Assembly (NCBI GenBank): GCA_949893755.1
Contig: CATLCV010000013.1
Coordinates: forward strand, 1 to 48,530
Length of the DNA: 48,530 bases
Source: an uncultured Lachnospiraceae bacterium
Lineage (GTDB): Bacteria; Bacillota; Clostridia; Lachnospirales; Lachnospiraceae
Direction of reading: 5' to 3'
A program made the position numbers and the translations under genes. Of the stretch, positions 1 to 8,164 are shown piece by piece; within the stretch, counting starts at the first letter, position 1; each line of letters starts with the position of its first letter. Under the pieces are notes generated by a model, which saw nothing but the letters and a program-made list of their open reading frames with translations, did not search any database and was not told the origin of the DNA.

Positions 1-32
1 GTATTAATTCGCATAATTTTTATTTTACAACA

Positions 33-67
33 GGAGCCAGATTTTACAAGTATCTGGCTCCATTTTT
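33..67. terminator. Intrinsic terminator hairpin near the window start
   Basis: Perfect 9-base arms GGAGCCAGA/TCTGGCTCC enclose an 11-base loop and are followed on the plus strand by ATTTTTT. It would stop plus-strand transcripts well; the minus-strand side has a weaker U tract. It may close a gene left of the window. Confidence 0.7.
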
Positions 68-91
68 TGGACTAAGAAAACTTGTAGTAAA

Positions 92-133
92 ATAAGGGCT
101 GAAGCACTATATTAGTGCAACAGCCCCCTTTTA
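92..133 (-). terminator. Terminator of the primase-like gene
   Basis: Read on the minus strand, GGGCTG-tt-GCACTA-atat-TAGTGC-tt-CAGCCC forms a long hairpin with one internal loop, followed by TTATTTTA. It lies about 70 bases beyond the stop of the primase-like gene and probably ends the operon that begins near 5.2 kb. Confidence 0.7.
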
Positions 134-205
134 TATGATCTGATGATTGGATTTTAATACAGAAAATTACTGGCGGCAGAGCTGCCGCAAATCCTAAAAC
201 ATATT

Positions 206-1450
206 TTATGCCGCCTCCTGCCCGTATCCCGATGCGCTTCCGCACAGTTCCCAGTCATCAATCCCTTTATAGTTTTCCATCCACAGCCCATCCGCATCCA
301 CATCCCATACCGCACGGTGACAGATCAGGGAGAGCTTTTCGCAGATCTCATAAAGTTTTAAGCATCCTCCGCGGATATGGTCTCGCTTTTCTTTCTTTTT
401 GGGACAGTTCTTCCCATCCCAGGTGCATATTTCGCACTCCTTCCCATAATCCTCCTGACAATCTATCCGCAGGAATTTATCCATGTCGTTTGCCTCCACA
501 ACTTCTTCAAGGCCGCGCTTTTTCAGCCTCCTAAGCAGGGATTCCAGTTCTTTATAGTTCATGACTCCGGGGTTCCCAAGATACGTTTCCCCGGTCCGTT
601 GATGGGTGATCTCCGCTTTTAAGATCCCTTCCGTCACATAGGCCTTCCGGGAATGGCTATCACCGGAAAACCCGACAGGGCTTCCGGGCGAGCACCCTTT
701 TTCCAGCTTTGCGCTGCTTAGCCACACATATTTTCGCTTCTTATAAGGAATATCCAGCCGGATCTGAAAAGCAGTCAAAAACCCGTCCTCTGTCCAGACC
801 GGGCAGAGATAGCCGCTGTTTTTCTTGTAAAAGGCAATCTCCCAGTCCCCCTGGCGGTTGATAAAAAATCCGGGCACACCTTCCAGAGTACATCCCATTT
901 TGATCAGTTTCCTGGCGATCGCCACCGAATCCCGCGCACTGGTACTCCGGTAGCCTAACCGCTCCATTTTAGAAATCTCATCCTCTGTCAGCCCCCGCCG
1001 CTCTAAGTCTTTCTTATGGCTGGCGGATAATTTTAACAACCCTGCTAATTTGCGGTAAGTAACATCCCTCTGTTTAGAATCAACAGGCTCCGATATCCGC
1101 TCCCTGCTTTCCTTTTCCCGGCGCAAGACTTTCCTTTGCCGTATCTGGTACTCCTGAGGGCTAAACGGAAGTTCCTCCTGTATCCGCCAGTAAGCTTCCC
1201 TGTAACGATCCTCCCCACAGATTCCATGGAGATCCGCATAGAGGGTCAGCATGTTGCCCGCTGCCCCGCAGTGGAAGCAGTGGTAGACATTCCTGATCTC
1301 GCCATTCTTTATGACATTAAAATTACACTTTCCTCTCTGGTCTCCACAAAAAGGGCAGACCACGTTATAAGAATCCTCATCCCCGCCGGGAAGCCTTTGG
1401 ATTCCCAGGAGCACGCCTACATCCGTGATCGTAAATGGTTTTGTTCTCAA
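206..1450 (-). CDS. CHC2 zinc-finger DNA primase-like protein
   Basis: Probable primase for replication of the element, 414 residues. The N-terminus holds a CHC2-type zinc ribbon: C32-P-F-C35 and H57-C-F-H-C61, the site DnaG-like primases use to contact template DNA. The region from about residue 200 to 330 resembles the Toprim-like part of plasmid and phage primases (a VTEG stretch near 270, acids near 315); this is inference. A second Cys-rich cluster near 330-370 is unusual. It starts with TTG behind a GAGGTGATG ribosome site. It is shorter than DnaG (about 600 residues) and shows no helicase-binding domain. It follows the ERF-like gene in the same operon, fitting a role in replication or recombination. 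Confidence 0.75.
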   Translation of the reverse strand: MRTKPFTITDVGVLLGIQRLPGGDEDSYNVVCPFCGDQRGKCNFNVIKNGEIRNVYHCFHCGAAGNMLTLYADLHGICGEDRYREAYWRIQEELPFSPQEYQIRQRKVLRREKESRERISEPVDSKQRDVTYRKLAGLLKLSASHKKDLERRGLTEDEISKMERLGYRSTSARDSVAIARKLIKMGCTLEGVPGFFINRQGDWEIAFYKKNSGYLCPVWTEDGFLTAFQIRLDIPYKKRKYVWLSSAKLEKGCSPGSPVGFSGDSHSRKAYVTEGILKAEITHQRTGETYLGNPGVMNYKELESLLRRLKKRGLEEVVEANDMDKFLRIDCQEDYGKECEICTWDGKNCPKKKEKRDHIRGGCLKLYEICEKLSLICHRAVWDVDADGLWMENYKGIDDWELCGSASGYGQEAA

Positions 1451-1505
1451 TTGTCATCACCTCTAAAAAAACATGGCCCCATATGAGACCATGTTTGATT
1501 CCTTC

Positions 1506-2954
1506 TTATGCTGCCTGCTGTTCGGTTTCCGGTACAAGCACCGCATCCGGATTCTCCGCAACAAGCTTTGCCGCCTTGACCATATCCAGATCCGGCCCCT
1601 GATAGCGGTAAGCCATCCATTTTACGGCTTCCTGCCCTTTGATTCCGGAATTAAAGACATCTCCTAGCTTCTTTCCCATATACAGGCCGAATCTGCAGAC
1701 GAAATTCTTCGCTGCCTCCAGACTGGTATCTGGATTTTCCGTCCCTTTTTCCATCTCCTGTTCCAGCTGTTCCGCAAACTCGCCATCCGCAAAGGGTACC
1801 TTCTCTTCCCCTGCCGCCTGAAAGCCGTCTCCCGCATCATCCGGCTGCTCTGAAACAATCTCCTGCTGTTTCTCCATCTGATTCTGCCCGAATGCCTGCC
1901 AATCCGCCATTTTCTCATGGATCATCTGCCGTCCTGCTTCTTCCCGAAGCGCATTGAAGTGGCGAATGGCTTCCTCTTTCGTGCTTACCGGCTGCTTTCC
2001 TGCCACACTCTTTTGTCCGGCTGCCTGCTGGCCTGCCGGTATTTCCTGCCGGGCGGGCTGTATTTCCGCACGTTCCTCCACGAGAAATTCTACCTGCTCG
2101 AACTCTTCCGGCTCGCTCTTTCCCATCGAGGGTTCAGAAACTTCTACAGATTTTGGCTGTCTTTTCTCCTCCTGCTTCTCCTCCTGCCCTCTGGCGCTAA
2201 CGGGTGGCTTCGGACCGTTGGAATCCTTTGGTCCCCCATGGCTGCCGATTGGTTCCCCTGCTGCCACCTTGGTTCCTTTTTCCGCCGAAAGATGCTTACC
2301 GGATTTTTCTGTTTTTCCAGGTTGCTCCATTCCAGAACAGCGGTTGCCGGATAACCTTGTTTCTTTGAATTCCACAGATTTTTTCGCTTCGTTTCTATCC
2401 GTTTTCTTCTGGCTGGGCTTTCCGGATTCTGTTTTTCCGCTCTTTTCCGGCTTTGAAGAATGCTCCTTTGATTCCCCGCCGTTTTTATCCACGGCATATT
2501 CCATACCATCCGGATCGTCATTTACCCCGTCAATCTGTCGCATACAGAATTTGTTCCGGAAATAATATTTCAAGCCGTAAGTCATGGCAGTACCGCGGGC
2601 TTTATCCGGAATCTCATGGGTTCCAAGGATATGGAGTACCGCATGGCGTTCCTCCTTCGGATTGTCAATATTCGTCCAGCAGACCTCCATGTCTGACTCA
2701 TAGCGCCAGAAACCGTCCTGGTCCCGTGTCAGATAGACAGGCTTCTCATTTTCATACTGTGTGGGCTTCTCCCCTACAATATCAAAATTGACTCCGTATT
2801 TATTGAGCGCCGGGGTCATGGATTGATAGATGTCATCCAGCGTCGCGAAATCATAGTCCGCTTCCTCATTATGGAATTTCTTTAATAAGGACGGCATGTT
2901 CTTCCTGATCTTTACCATTTTCTGTTCCAGGTTCAAATGCTGATATGTTTTCAT
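1506..2954 (-). CDS. ERF-family single-strand annealing protein
   Basis: Likely phage-type recombinase that anneals complementary single strands (Erf/RecT-like role). Residues 1-155 match the ERF pattern: an N-terminal helix, a central strand region, then a GTAMTYGLKYYFRNKFC stretch and DDPD at about 152, the usual end of the ERF core. A low-complexity, Lys/Glu/Gln-rich linker of some 220 residues follows. The last 55 residues form a separate small domain with GKKLGDVFNSGIKGQEAVKWM, which recalls the C-terminal module of exodeoxyribonuclease X-like proteins (weak resemblance). AAGGAGG lies ahead of the ATG. Its neighbours are a primase-like gene downstream and an unknown gene 4 bases upstream, so it belongs to a replication/recombination operon. 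Confidence 0.8.
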   Translation of the reverse strand: MKTYQHLNLEQKMVKIRKNMPSLLKKFHNEEADYDFATLDDIYQSMTPALNKYGVNFDIVGEKPTQYENEKPVYLTRDQDGFWRYESDMEVCWTNIDNPKEERHAVLHILGTHEIPDKARGTAMTYGLKYYFRNKFCMRQIDGVNDDPDGMEYAVDKNGGESKEHSSKPEKSGKTESGKPSQKKTDRNEAKKSVEFKETRLSGNRCSGMEQPGKTEKSGKHLSAEKGTKVAAGEPIGSHGGPKDSNGPKPPVSARGQEEKQEEKRQPKSVEVSEPSMGKSEPEEFEQVEFLVEERAEIQPARQEIPAGQQAAGQKSVAGKQPVSTKEEAIRHFNALREEAGRQMIHEKMADWQAFGQNQMEKQQEIVSEQPDDAGDGFQAAGEEKVPFADGEFAEQLEQEMEKGTENPDTSLEAAKNFVCRFGLYMGKKLGDVFNSGIKGQEAVKWMAYRYQGPDLDMVKAAKLVAENPDAVLVPETEQQAA

Positions 2955-2958
2955 AGAT

Positions 2959-3696
2959 TCATTTCCTCCTTGTTGTGTACTTTTTTATTTTCCTGTTTTC
3001 CATTTTTGCCTTGATCTCCCGGTACTCATTTCGAATACACCCAAAGCGTATCCGCTGCCTGGAAACCACCGCCGCATTCTCTAAGAGCCACTGCCTTGCG
3101 ATCTTTTGCGCGACCCACTCCTTCCTTGTCAAATACAACAGATAACAGTGGTCTGAAAAGTAATCCGAAACCGGAACCTTTGGCCGAAAGCAGATCTCTG
3201 TTTCCTTTTTCCCTGCCCGGTAATATTCCTCCGCGCATTTCAGGATCTCACTTTTGGATATCCGTGGAAGCAGTTCCTCTTTTTCACAGCCGGATTCCCG
3301 CAAAATTTCTTCCCACTCCTTCTCTGTCATCTGAAAGGCTTTCTGGCTAGCCATGTTTTCCGCCTCTTTGAGTGCCTCCGCCTTGTCCGGAAAATCAAGC
3401 GTTTCCGGGAGTTCCAAGATTTCCCGCATCGGCTCCTTTAGATCATACAGCCCGCAGTCATGCCTGTGAAAGATTCCCAGAAATGCAAGGTCTCCTCCAA
3501 TATTCAGGACACGAGTCTTCTGGCGTCTGCCATAGAGAAAATAAAAATCCCCCTGCAGCACCTTAGCCACGGCAAATGCTCCAACACTCCAGGGTTCCGC
3601 CGTTTCCTCCATCAGCCATTCAAAAAAGGAAATGGTGCTGTCATTCTCTCCTACCCATGCCGGCAGCATTTCCAGATCCATCCTGTCAAGCTTCAT
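2959..3696 (-). CDS. Hypothetical protein, 245 residues
   Basis: Not recognised. It is soluble with no signal peptide or membrane segment, charged, and strongly basic in the last 40 residues (ending in KKYTTRRK), which might suit nucleic-acid binding. A central stretch around residues 105-150 is Glu-rich and probably helical. The start ATG overlaps the stop of the upstream gene (ATGA), so the two are translationally coupled. Only 4 bases separate it from the ERF gene downstream. Its place between ERF and the 369-residue protein suggests a role in element DNA processing, but nothing in the sequence fixes a function. Confidence 0.75.
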   Translation of the reverse strand: MKLDRMDLEMLPAWVGENDSTISFFEWLMEETAEPWSVGAFAVAKVLQGDFYFLYGRRQKTRVLNIGGDLAFLGIFHRHDCGLYDLKEPMREILELPETLDFPDKAEALKEAENMASQKAFQMTEKEWEEILRESGCEKEELLPRISKSEILKCAEEYYRAGKKETEICFRPKVPVSDYFSDHCYLLYLTRKEWVAQKIARQWLLENAAVVSRQRIRFGCIRNEYREIKAKMENRKIKKYTTRRK

Positions 3697-4802
3697 AGCG
3701 AAAACCCTCCCGGGATGTCATATTCGTGCCATTTGACCGACATACACCGCGCGATCTTTTCCTCCAGTTTTATAAGGGCTGCCACGCTGCTTTCATTCTT
3801 CTTCGCAAAAAAGAGGGATTCACACAGCCCACAGTAGACTTCATACGCGCTGCAGGGAGCATCCCCGAACGTGGCTTGAAATCTCTCCACCGTCTCCGCG
3901 ATCAGCTTCTTCCCAAAGTTCTGGCTTTTCATCAGCTGCGCCAAAGTATTCACCGGATGCCGGATCTGGATCTTGCAGAGCCTGCCCACATCCTTTAGCT
4001 TCTGCTTATAATACTGGAAGAGCGACTCCATGTTGCAGGTAAACTCTTCTAACCCCCGTTTATGCTGGTGCCTGATCCGAAGCGCCTCACCCAGAATGAT
4101 CCTGTAAACACCGTCTTTCATGGAATAAAAAATATTGGCTCCGGACGCGCCTACATCGGAACTGGTCACACGGACAAAAATATGGACCTCCCCAAAAGGC
4201 TTTTTCCCGTATTCCTGCATCAGTTCCTCGTATGCTTTCGTCAGCTCATTGCCGCTAATCCGCCAGGTGATCTGCGCCATATAGTGGTCTGCGTACCCTT
4301 GACAGAACTTCGCGCTCTGGTCCGTGTTGATATAAGCGGACGCGATCATAAAGAGTTCCGGCATGGAGATGATGGCGTAATCGGATTCATCCCCGGACAT
4401 CACGCCCCGTATCTTCCCCTCCGAGATCCGCAGAAGCGCGTTTCCCTTTGATACTTTCAGACATTCATTTAAAATGTCGGCGAGTACGTGGGTCTTCACG
4501 TCAAAAAGCGCAGTCCCTTTGATCCGTGCCCGGTCTTTTAAGGTACCAACCGCGGTTTTTCCAACCGGATAGACCTTAGTTCCTGCTCTTAGCAATAATC
4601 CCGTATGCTTCCTGGTATCCGCGAGGATTTCCTGCATTCCCTCCTGCAGCGCAAAGTTCTCCGGCGCTTCTGCCATGGTCAGGACCCGCAGCCCTTTTGC
4701 CGGTATCCGGACCCATTGCGCGCGTTCGTCTATTTCGGCAAGAAATTCATGGAAATTTAATTCCTCCGCAAATTCCTTCTCAAAATCGTCATGATAATAC
4801 AT
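3693..4802 (-). CDS. Conserved hypothetical protein, 369 residues
   Basis: Not recognised. The start at 4802 is chosen because GGAAAGGAG sits 6 bases upstream; a longer in-frame reading to 4949 overlaps the preceding small gene and has no ribosome site. The protein is soluble. Residues 65-130 (thresholds such as GTKVYPVG, LRISEGKIRGVMSGDESDY) and 175-260 look like alternating strand and helix, a compact enzyme- or capsid-like fold, but no catalytic motif is clear. The stop overlaps the next start by four bases. The gene lies between a 47-residue ORF and the coupled 245-residue gene in the ERF/primase operon. Confidence 0.75.
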   Translation of the reverse strand: MYYHDDFEKEFAEELNFHEFLAEIDERAQWVRIPAKGLRVLTMAEAPENFALQEGMQEILADTRKHTGLLLRAGTKVYPVGKTAVGTLKDRARIKGTALFDVKTHVLADILNECLKVSKGNALLRISEGKIRGVMSGDESDYAIISMPELFMIASAYINTDQSAKFCQGYADHYMAQITWRISGNELTKAYEELMQEYGKKPFGEVHIFVRVTSSDVGASGANIFYSMKDGVYRIILGEALRIRHQHKRGLEEFTCNMESLFQYYKQKLKDVGRLCKIQIRHPVNTLAQLMKSQNFGKKLIAETVERFQATFGDAPCSAYEVYCGLCESLFFAKKNESSVAALIKLEEKIARCMSVKWHEYDIPGGFSL

Positions 4803-4825
4803 AGCGCTCCTTTCCGAAATTCTCT

Positions 4826-4969
4826 CTAAACCATAATTCCTGCGGATATGACGATATTCCGGATCTTCCCATCGCTGATCTCGAAAAGATAACCGTCCTC
4901 TCCCATGCTCTGTATGGCCCACAGATCCAGCTTGTTGATATCCTCCCATCTTACTTCTACAGCCTGCAT
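4826..4969 (-). CDS. Small hypothetical protein, 47 residues
   Basis: Begins at ATG 4969 with a strong AAGGAGGAAGG site. It ends 23 bases before the next gene. It reads as a small acidic protein with a WEDINKLDLWAIQSMGEDGY core. The same frame is open upstream to 5092, through the terminator hairpin at 5038-5072, but the ribosome site favours the short form. It is the first clear gene after the promoter and attenuator at 5.0-5.2 kb. A second mini-ORF (ATG near 5012, GGAGG upstream, 15 codons) overlaps its start and could couple translation. Function unknown. Confidence 0.6.
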   Translation of the reverse strand: MQAVEVRWEDINKLDLWAIQSMGEDGYLFEISDGKIRNIVISAGIMV

Positions 4970-5037
4970 AACCTTCCTCCTTCTTTTTTGTTGCGTGTCT
5001 TCATTCGTAATCCTCCTTCTTTGTCCTGGCATAGAAA

Positions 5038-5072
5038 AAGACACAAAAAGAATCTTTTGCTTTTTGTGTCTT
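5038..5072 (-). terminator. Leader terminator (attenuator) ahead of the 4.8 kb operon
   Basis: Perfect 13-base arms AAGACACAAAAAG and CTTTTTGTGTCTT around a 9-base loop, followed on the minus strand by TTTTC. It lies between the promoter at 5205-5233 and the first gene at 4969, so it would cut off the operon's own transcript unless bypassed. Confidence 0.65.
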
Positions 5073-5082
5073 CCTGATAAAT

Positions 5083-5187
5083 CTATGCCCATTTTTTTGA
5101 AAGCGCCCTGCGCTTAAAAGTAATCTTCCGGTGAGAAATACCGGAACAAAAATGTAAACCCTGCCTGTTCGTTTCCGGAACCGGCAT
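5083..5187 (-). CDS. Putative leader peptide, 34 codons
   Basis: A short ORF beginning MPVPETNRQGLHFC and ending RALSKKWA starts about 11 bases after the predicted transcription start and stops 10 bases before the terminator hairpin at 5072. The ribosome site is weak (leaderless-like). It is basic and Ser/Arg-rich. Given the same layout at other operons in this window, it may be a regulatory leader peptide; it could also be chance. Confidence 0.3.
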   Translation of the reverse strand: MPVPETNRQGLHFCSGISHRKITFKRRALSKKWA

Positions 5188-5204
5188 AAATTTCATTCAC
5201 CCTA

Positions 5205-5233
5205 AGAATAGCACAAGATATAGGATGTGTCAA
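5205..5233 (-). promoter_or_regulatory. Promoter of the 4.8-0.2 kb operon
   Basis: On the minus strand TTGACA (-35) is followed after 17 bases by TATTCT (-10). Transcription would start near 5198, giving a leader of about 125 bases before the terminator at 5072-5038. Confidence 0.75.
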
Positions 5234-5313
5234 TGCAATAATACTGTATATTGTATATTTTCCGGTTTTTTGACTTCACATCTACTATATCTCGTTCTTT
5301 TGAATAGATCTTC

Positions 5314-5559
5314 CTATTCCAATTCTTCTTCCTCTCCCAAATCCGTCTCTTCCGGATAGACTTCTTTTGCAAGCTCCCGACCCTTTTCATCCTTTGTGGT
5401 TTCAAAGGTCACCTGCTGCCCTGCCACAAGGTTCTTAAATCCTTCTGTCTGGATCTCCGAGTAGTGGACAAAATAATCCTTCCCCGTCTCATCACTGATG
5501 AATCCATAACCTCTCCTTGCGCTGAACCATTTTACAGTACCTGTTTTTCTTGCCATCAT
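5314..5559 (-). CDS. Cold-shock domain protein (CspA family)
   Basis: A single cold-shock OB-fold, 81 residues. RNP1-like KWFSARRGYGFIS (residues 10-22) and RNP2-like YFVHYSEI (29-36) are both present, so it should bind single-stranded DNA or RNA. Compared with the usual 65-70 residues it has an acidic tail ending in EEEELE. The first of two adjacent ATG codons is chosen for its spacing to GGAGAGACAAG. In this element it could act as a single-strand binding or RNA chaperone for replication or transfer; that is inference from context. It ends before the promoter at 5.2 kb and is therefore in a separate transcript from the ERF/primase operon. Confidence 0.9.
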   Translation of the reverse strand: MMARKTGTVKWFSARRGYGFISDETGKDYFVHYSEIQTEGFKNLVAGQQVTFETTKDEKGRELAKEVYPEETDLGEEEELE

Positions 5560-5642
5560 CTTGTCTCTCCTTTTCTTTTTTTATTTTCGTGCTGGCATGG
5601 GAACTGTCATGCAGCGGGTTGATGCCTCTATATCGATACAGC

Positions 5643-5750
5643 TTATTCTGCCGCAGTTCCTACACGAAAGAAGGCGGCATGGACTCGAACCATGCCATGT
5701 TTCTCCTTGCCCTCCGGATGTACTTCCGTCCGAAATTTGTTTCCGGTCAT
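5643..5750 (-). CDS. Small ORF, 35 codons
   Basis: Starts at ATG 5750, right after the stop of the membrane-protein gene at 5759, with AGGGGTG upstream, and ends at TAA 5643. It begins MTGNKFRTEV and carries HPEGKEKHGMVRVHAAFF. The composition is protein-like and the spacing suggests translational coupling to the gene before it. It also spans a GGCATGG/CCATGCC hairpin. Function unknown. Confidence 0.45.
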   Translation of the reverse strand: MTGNKFRTEVHPEGKEKHGMVRVHAAFFRVGTAAE

Positions 5751-5758
5751 GCACACCC

Positions 5759-6265
5759 CTATTCCAGTTCCTCCGCCCCATAGAAGGAATCCAGGTTGAG
5801 CTCCGCATCCAGGCTTTTGATCCCGAAAAGGACATTCTGCTTTTTCCGGTTGAAATAAAAGCGGTATTTTTTCCCAATCTGAAACTGATACTGCTTATCT
5901 AATAAAAGCGCGGTCTTACGTCCGTCCTCCATCTGAATCCCCACCGTGTATACCCGGCTCATAAAATGCCTGCCTTTCAGTTCATAAACGGTTCCCTCCA
6001 CAGTCTCATACCCGCCCTTTTCCCCGCAATAGAGCAGGCGGACGGAATATAAAAAACCAAACAGGCTGATTGCCGCGCTCCACAAAACCAGACTGATGGA
6101 ATCCGTCTGGTTCCCCGTATAAACACCCAAAAAGAGCGCAAAAAAAGACAGCGCACTGATCTTCCATGCCCTGTCTGAGAGTACTGGCGGTATCTTCTGA
6201 ATGCCCTCGATCCATCCGCTGATATCCGATACCAGGCATTCCATCCTTTTTTTCTTCTTATCCAA
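5759..6265 (-). CDS. Membrane protein, 168 residues
   Basis: Two adjacent transmembrane helices lie at about residues 33-75 (ISALSFFALFLGVYTG and a second starting ISLVLWSAAISLFG), preceded by a basic N-terminus. The C-terminal 90 residues are soluble and strand-rich, with EGTVYELKGRHF and a basic KKYRFYFNRKKQ, resembling a small beta-barrel placed on the cytoplasmic side. The start overlaps the end of the upstream gene by 8 bases. No family recognised. With the two upstream genes it forms a three-gene cluster that recurs in layout with membrane, soluble, membrane products. Confidence 0.7.
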   Translation of the reverse strand: MDKKKKRMECLVSDISGWIEGIQKIPPVLSDRAWKISALSFFALFLGVYTGNQTDSISLVLWSAAISLFGFLYSVRLLYCGEKGGYETVEGTVYELKGRHFMSRVYTVGIQMEDGRKTALLLDKQYQFQIGKKYRFYFNRKKQNVLFGIKSLDAELNLDSFYGAEELE

Positions 6266-6854
6266 ATAATTCCCCCTTTACCGACTGGATAAATAACAGT
6301 TTATTCCGATACAATTCTATCGCTTCCTTTCGCTGTTCTTCTGTGGCTTTCTGTAAACCAAATCCATCCGCCCCGCTGTCCCGGATCGTTTTCAGGAGCT
6401 CCCGATAGTCTCTTTCCAATGGATGTTTCCGAAATATATTAAGAGAACTTTTCAAAGTTTCTCCCTCTGCCACGCTTTCACAGAACAAAAGAAACCGTTC
6501 TCCAAAGGATCTGTCTACACAAGCTACGGCAGATTCGCAAAAAACAGCCTTTGCAGCCTCTTCCGGCGTATCTGTTTCCCGAAAGGCTACCAGGCCCCGC
6601 GTCTGGAGCCTTTGAAAGCTGCTTTGAAAAGTTTCCGGCGCTATTTCTGTTTTCGCCCTTTCCTCCGGAAATGCCAGGCGGAGCAGGTAACATACCCGCT
6701 CATAAATCTGCTCCTTCTCCACGAAAGACCACAGGAGCGCATTCCAGATATAGCATTCCGCTCCCAACAGCTCCTTTTGACTGCTGCCTGCCCGGACACA
6801 AAATGTGCCGTCCAAAGATTCTGTTTTCGCTCCCACCGCCGTATACCACTTCAT
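6258..6854 (-). CDS. Hypothetical protein, 198 residues
   Basis: Not recognised. Soluble and mostly helical, mildly acidic, without a signal peptide. Residues 35-70 (GAECYIWNALLWSFVEKEQIYERV) and the following segment resemble a winged-helix-like helical bundle, but the match is only by eye. It overlaps the downstream membrane-protein gene by 8 bases and follows another membrane-protein gene by 12 bases, so the three are one operon and may work together at the membrane. Confidence 0.7.
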   Translation of the reverse strand: MKWYTAVGAKTESLDGTFCVRAGSSQKELLGAECYIWNALLWSFVEKEQIYERVCYLLRLAFPEERAKTEIAPETFQSSFQRLQTRGLVAFRETDTPEEAAKAVFCESAVACVDRSFGERFLLFCESVAEGETLKSSLNIFRKHPLERDYRELLKTIRDSGADGFGLQKATEEQRKEAIELYRNKLLFIQSVKGELFG

Positions 6855-6866
6855 CTTCCTCGCCTC

Positions 6867-7511
6867 CTATTTCAAAATAAACCATACTTTGGGAATGAGA
6901 TAACAGCAAAGCATCCCCAATACAGCATACACGCCTGTGTAGGATTTCTTTTTATCCCACGCGGTCTGATATCTGGTGCCAATAATCCGTGCTTTGCCCG
7001 GGACTTCCCAGCGCAGTTTTCTGTAAAACTTCTTGAATTCCTTCGTTCCATAGCCCAGTGAGCGGACACAAAAGATCCGGCGCGTCTGTTCTTCGTCATC
7101 CAAAAGGATAAAACTTTCCTGTTCCTGATTTTGGGCAACCACCACATAAAACTCCGGGATTCCTTTTCTGCTGCCTTCCACGATCTTCTCCACCTCATCG
7201 TAAAAGATCCGGCAGGATTCATACTGCCCATCCTGCCCAATCTGGCATACGGCCATGGAGTCTTCATCCAGTTCCATATAGCAGCACCCGGCCTCCATGA
7301 CCCGCCGTCCGGTCTTCCACGCATGGACGAGGAACCAAAGGGTTCCCATGCCGGAGACTGCCAGAAAATAGATCCCTTCCCATGACAGCCCCTGCGTCAG
7401 GAAGTACACGGAGGCTGCAGCTGCCGCAAAGCACATTCCGGCAGAGCAAAGATACCTGTCTTTTTGGTCCATCAGTTTATAAATATCCTCTTCCTTTGCC
7501 ATCAGCCGCAT
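6867..7511 (-). CDS. Membrane protein, 214 residues
   Basis: Three likely transmembrane helices: two near residues 22-65 (GMCFAAAAASVYFLTQ and a second GIYFLAVSGMGTLWFLV) and one at the C-terminus (VYAVLGMLCCYLIPKVWFIL). The central 115 residues are soluble, with strand pattern CCYMELDEDSMAVCQI and a FYDEVEKIVEG stretch; the layout resembles a PH-like (YdbT/YokE) domain held between helices, which is a guess. Start at 7511 or 7502; AAGGGAC lies upstream. It heads the three-gene membrane cluster. Confidence 0.7.
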   Translation of the reverse strand: MRLMAKEEDIYKLMDQKDRYLCSAGMCFAAAAASVYFLTQGLSWEGIYFLAVSGMGTLWFLVHAWKTGRRVMEAGCCYMELDEDSMAVCQIGQDGQYESCRIFYDEVEKIVEGSRKGIPEFYVVVAQNQEQESFILLDDEEQTRRIFCVRSLGYGTKEFKKFYRKLRWEVPGKARIIGTRYQTAWDKKKSYTGVYAVLGMLCCYLIPKVWFILK

Positions 7512-7543
7512 ATCTTATGTCCCTTCTGTCCAATCTTTTCCCT

Positions 7544-7993
7544 TTACGCGCATTTTCCCTCTCCTTTCCGGCTCTCCTGATGCCATTTGATGAATTCATT
7601 ACATTCCTGGATCGTCTGGTCACAATAATAATCTGAAAATTTCGCGATATGCATATCCTGCTCCCGCAGGCACAGTTTCGTCTGCAGCCAGATATAAGCG
7701 CTGTGCCTTGTCAGATACCCGCCTTTCCACAGGGCATCCAGTGCCCGGTGCGCTAGAATCCTCTTATGCCTTAACCGGCCGTTGGCCAAGGTTCCTTTAG
7801 GGAGGCGGGATTCCTTATGCGCCCCCACATAGGCATCGCAGGTGTCCGGATACCCATCGCAGACATACAGAAAACTTTCCGGATCGATCGTGTCACGCCC
7901 ATAGACATAAGATGCCGGACGGATCCGCGCGTCCCTGCCACAATACGGGCAGCGCAGGATGACTTGCTGCGTCTTTTTCTTTCTTTTCTTCAT
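7544..7993 (-). CDS. DUF3268 zinc-ribbon protein
   Basis: A 149-residue protein of the DUF3268 family, common on Firmicutes conjugative elements. CPYCG (residues 15-19) and a second site around YVCDGYPDTCDAYVGAH form the expected zinc ribbon, followed by the family's LPKGTLANGRLRHKRILAHRALDALW stretch (two parts of it visible near residues 66-90). Function is unknown; nucleic-acid binding is likely from the ribbon and the very basic N-terminus (MKKRKKKTQQ). A strong GGAGGAGGG site precedes ATG. It has its own promoter at 8069-8098. A structured RNA named after DUF3268 has been described upstream of such genes elsewhere; I cannot confirm one here. Confidence 0.85.
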   Translation of the reverse strand: MKKRKKKTQQVILRCPYCGRDARIRPASYVYGRDTIDPESFLYVCDGYPDTCDAYVGAHKESRLPKGTLANGRLRHKRILAHRALDALWKGGYLTRHSAYIWLQTKLCLREQDMHIAKFSDYYCDQTIQECNEFIKWHQESRKGEGKCA

Positions 7994-8068
7994 TCGTGTC
8001 CCTCCTCCTGAAATCGTTCCATAACGGTATCCATCAATTTCCCGCCATGTGTTTTTATTGTTTCAGGT

Positions 8069-8098
8069 ATTGTAAACAATCCGGATTTTCTGTGTCAA
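8069..8098 (-). promoter_or_regulatory. Promoter of the DUF3268 gene, with shared upstream element
   Basis: TTGACA and TACAAT are 18 bases apart on the minus strand. The 15 bases covering the -35 region (plus-strand GTCAACAGAATTTCT, 8094-8108) occur again exactly at the parM promoter (34236-34250). A small hairpin CCGCTT/AAGCGG at 8132-8148, just after the S1 gene stop, may end the preceding transcript weakly. Confidence 0.7.
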
Positions 8099-8164
8099 CA
8101 GAATTTCTGGTTATTTTAAAGAAATTTTGTACCGCTTAAATCAAGCGGATTGCAGGATCTCCTA

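Noticed and set aside
1917-2565. Plus-strand ORFs opposite the ERF gene
   Set aside because: They are shadows of a gene with a repetitive linker; no ribosome sites and low-complexity products.
4826-5092. Longer 88-codon form of the 47-residue gene
   Set aside because: The extra part reads through the terminator and lacks a ribosome site, while ATG 4969 has a strong one.
5676-5696. tRNA T-arm-like sequence (GGTTCGAGTCC on the minus strand)
   Set aside because: Stem and 7-base loop fit a T arm, but no anticodon arm with T33, no D arm and no acceptor stem at the right distance. It is covered by a 35-codon ORF.
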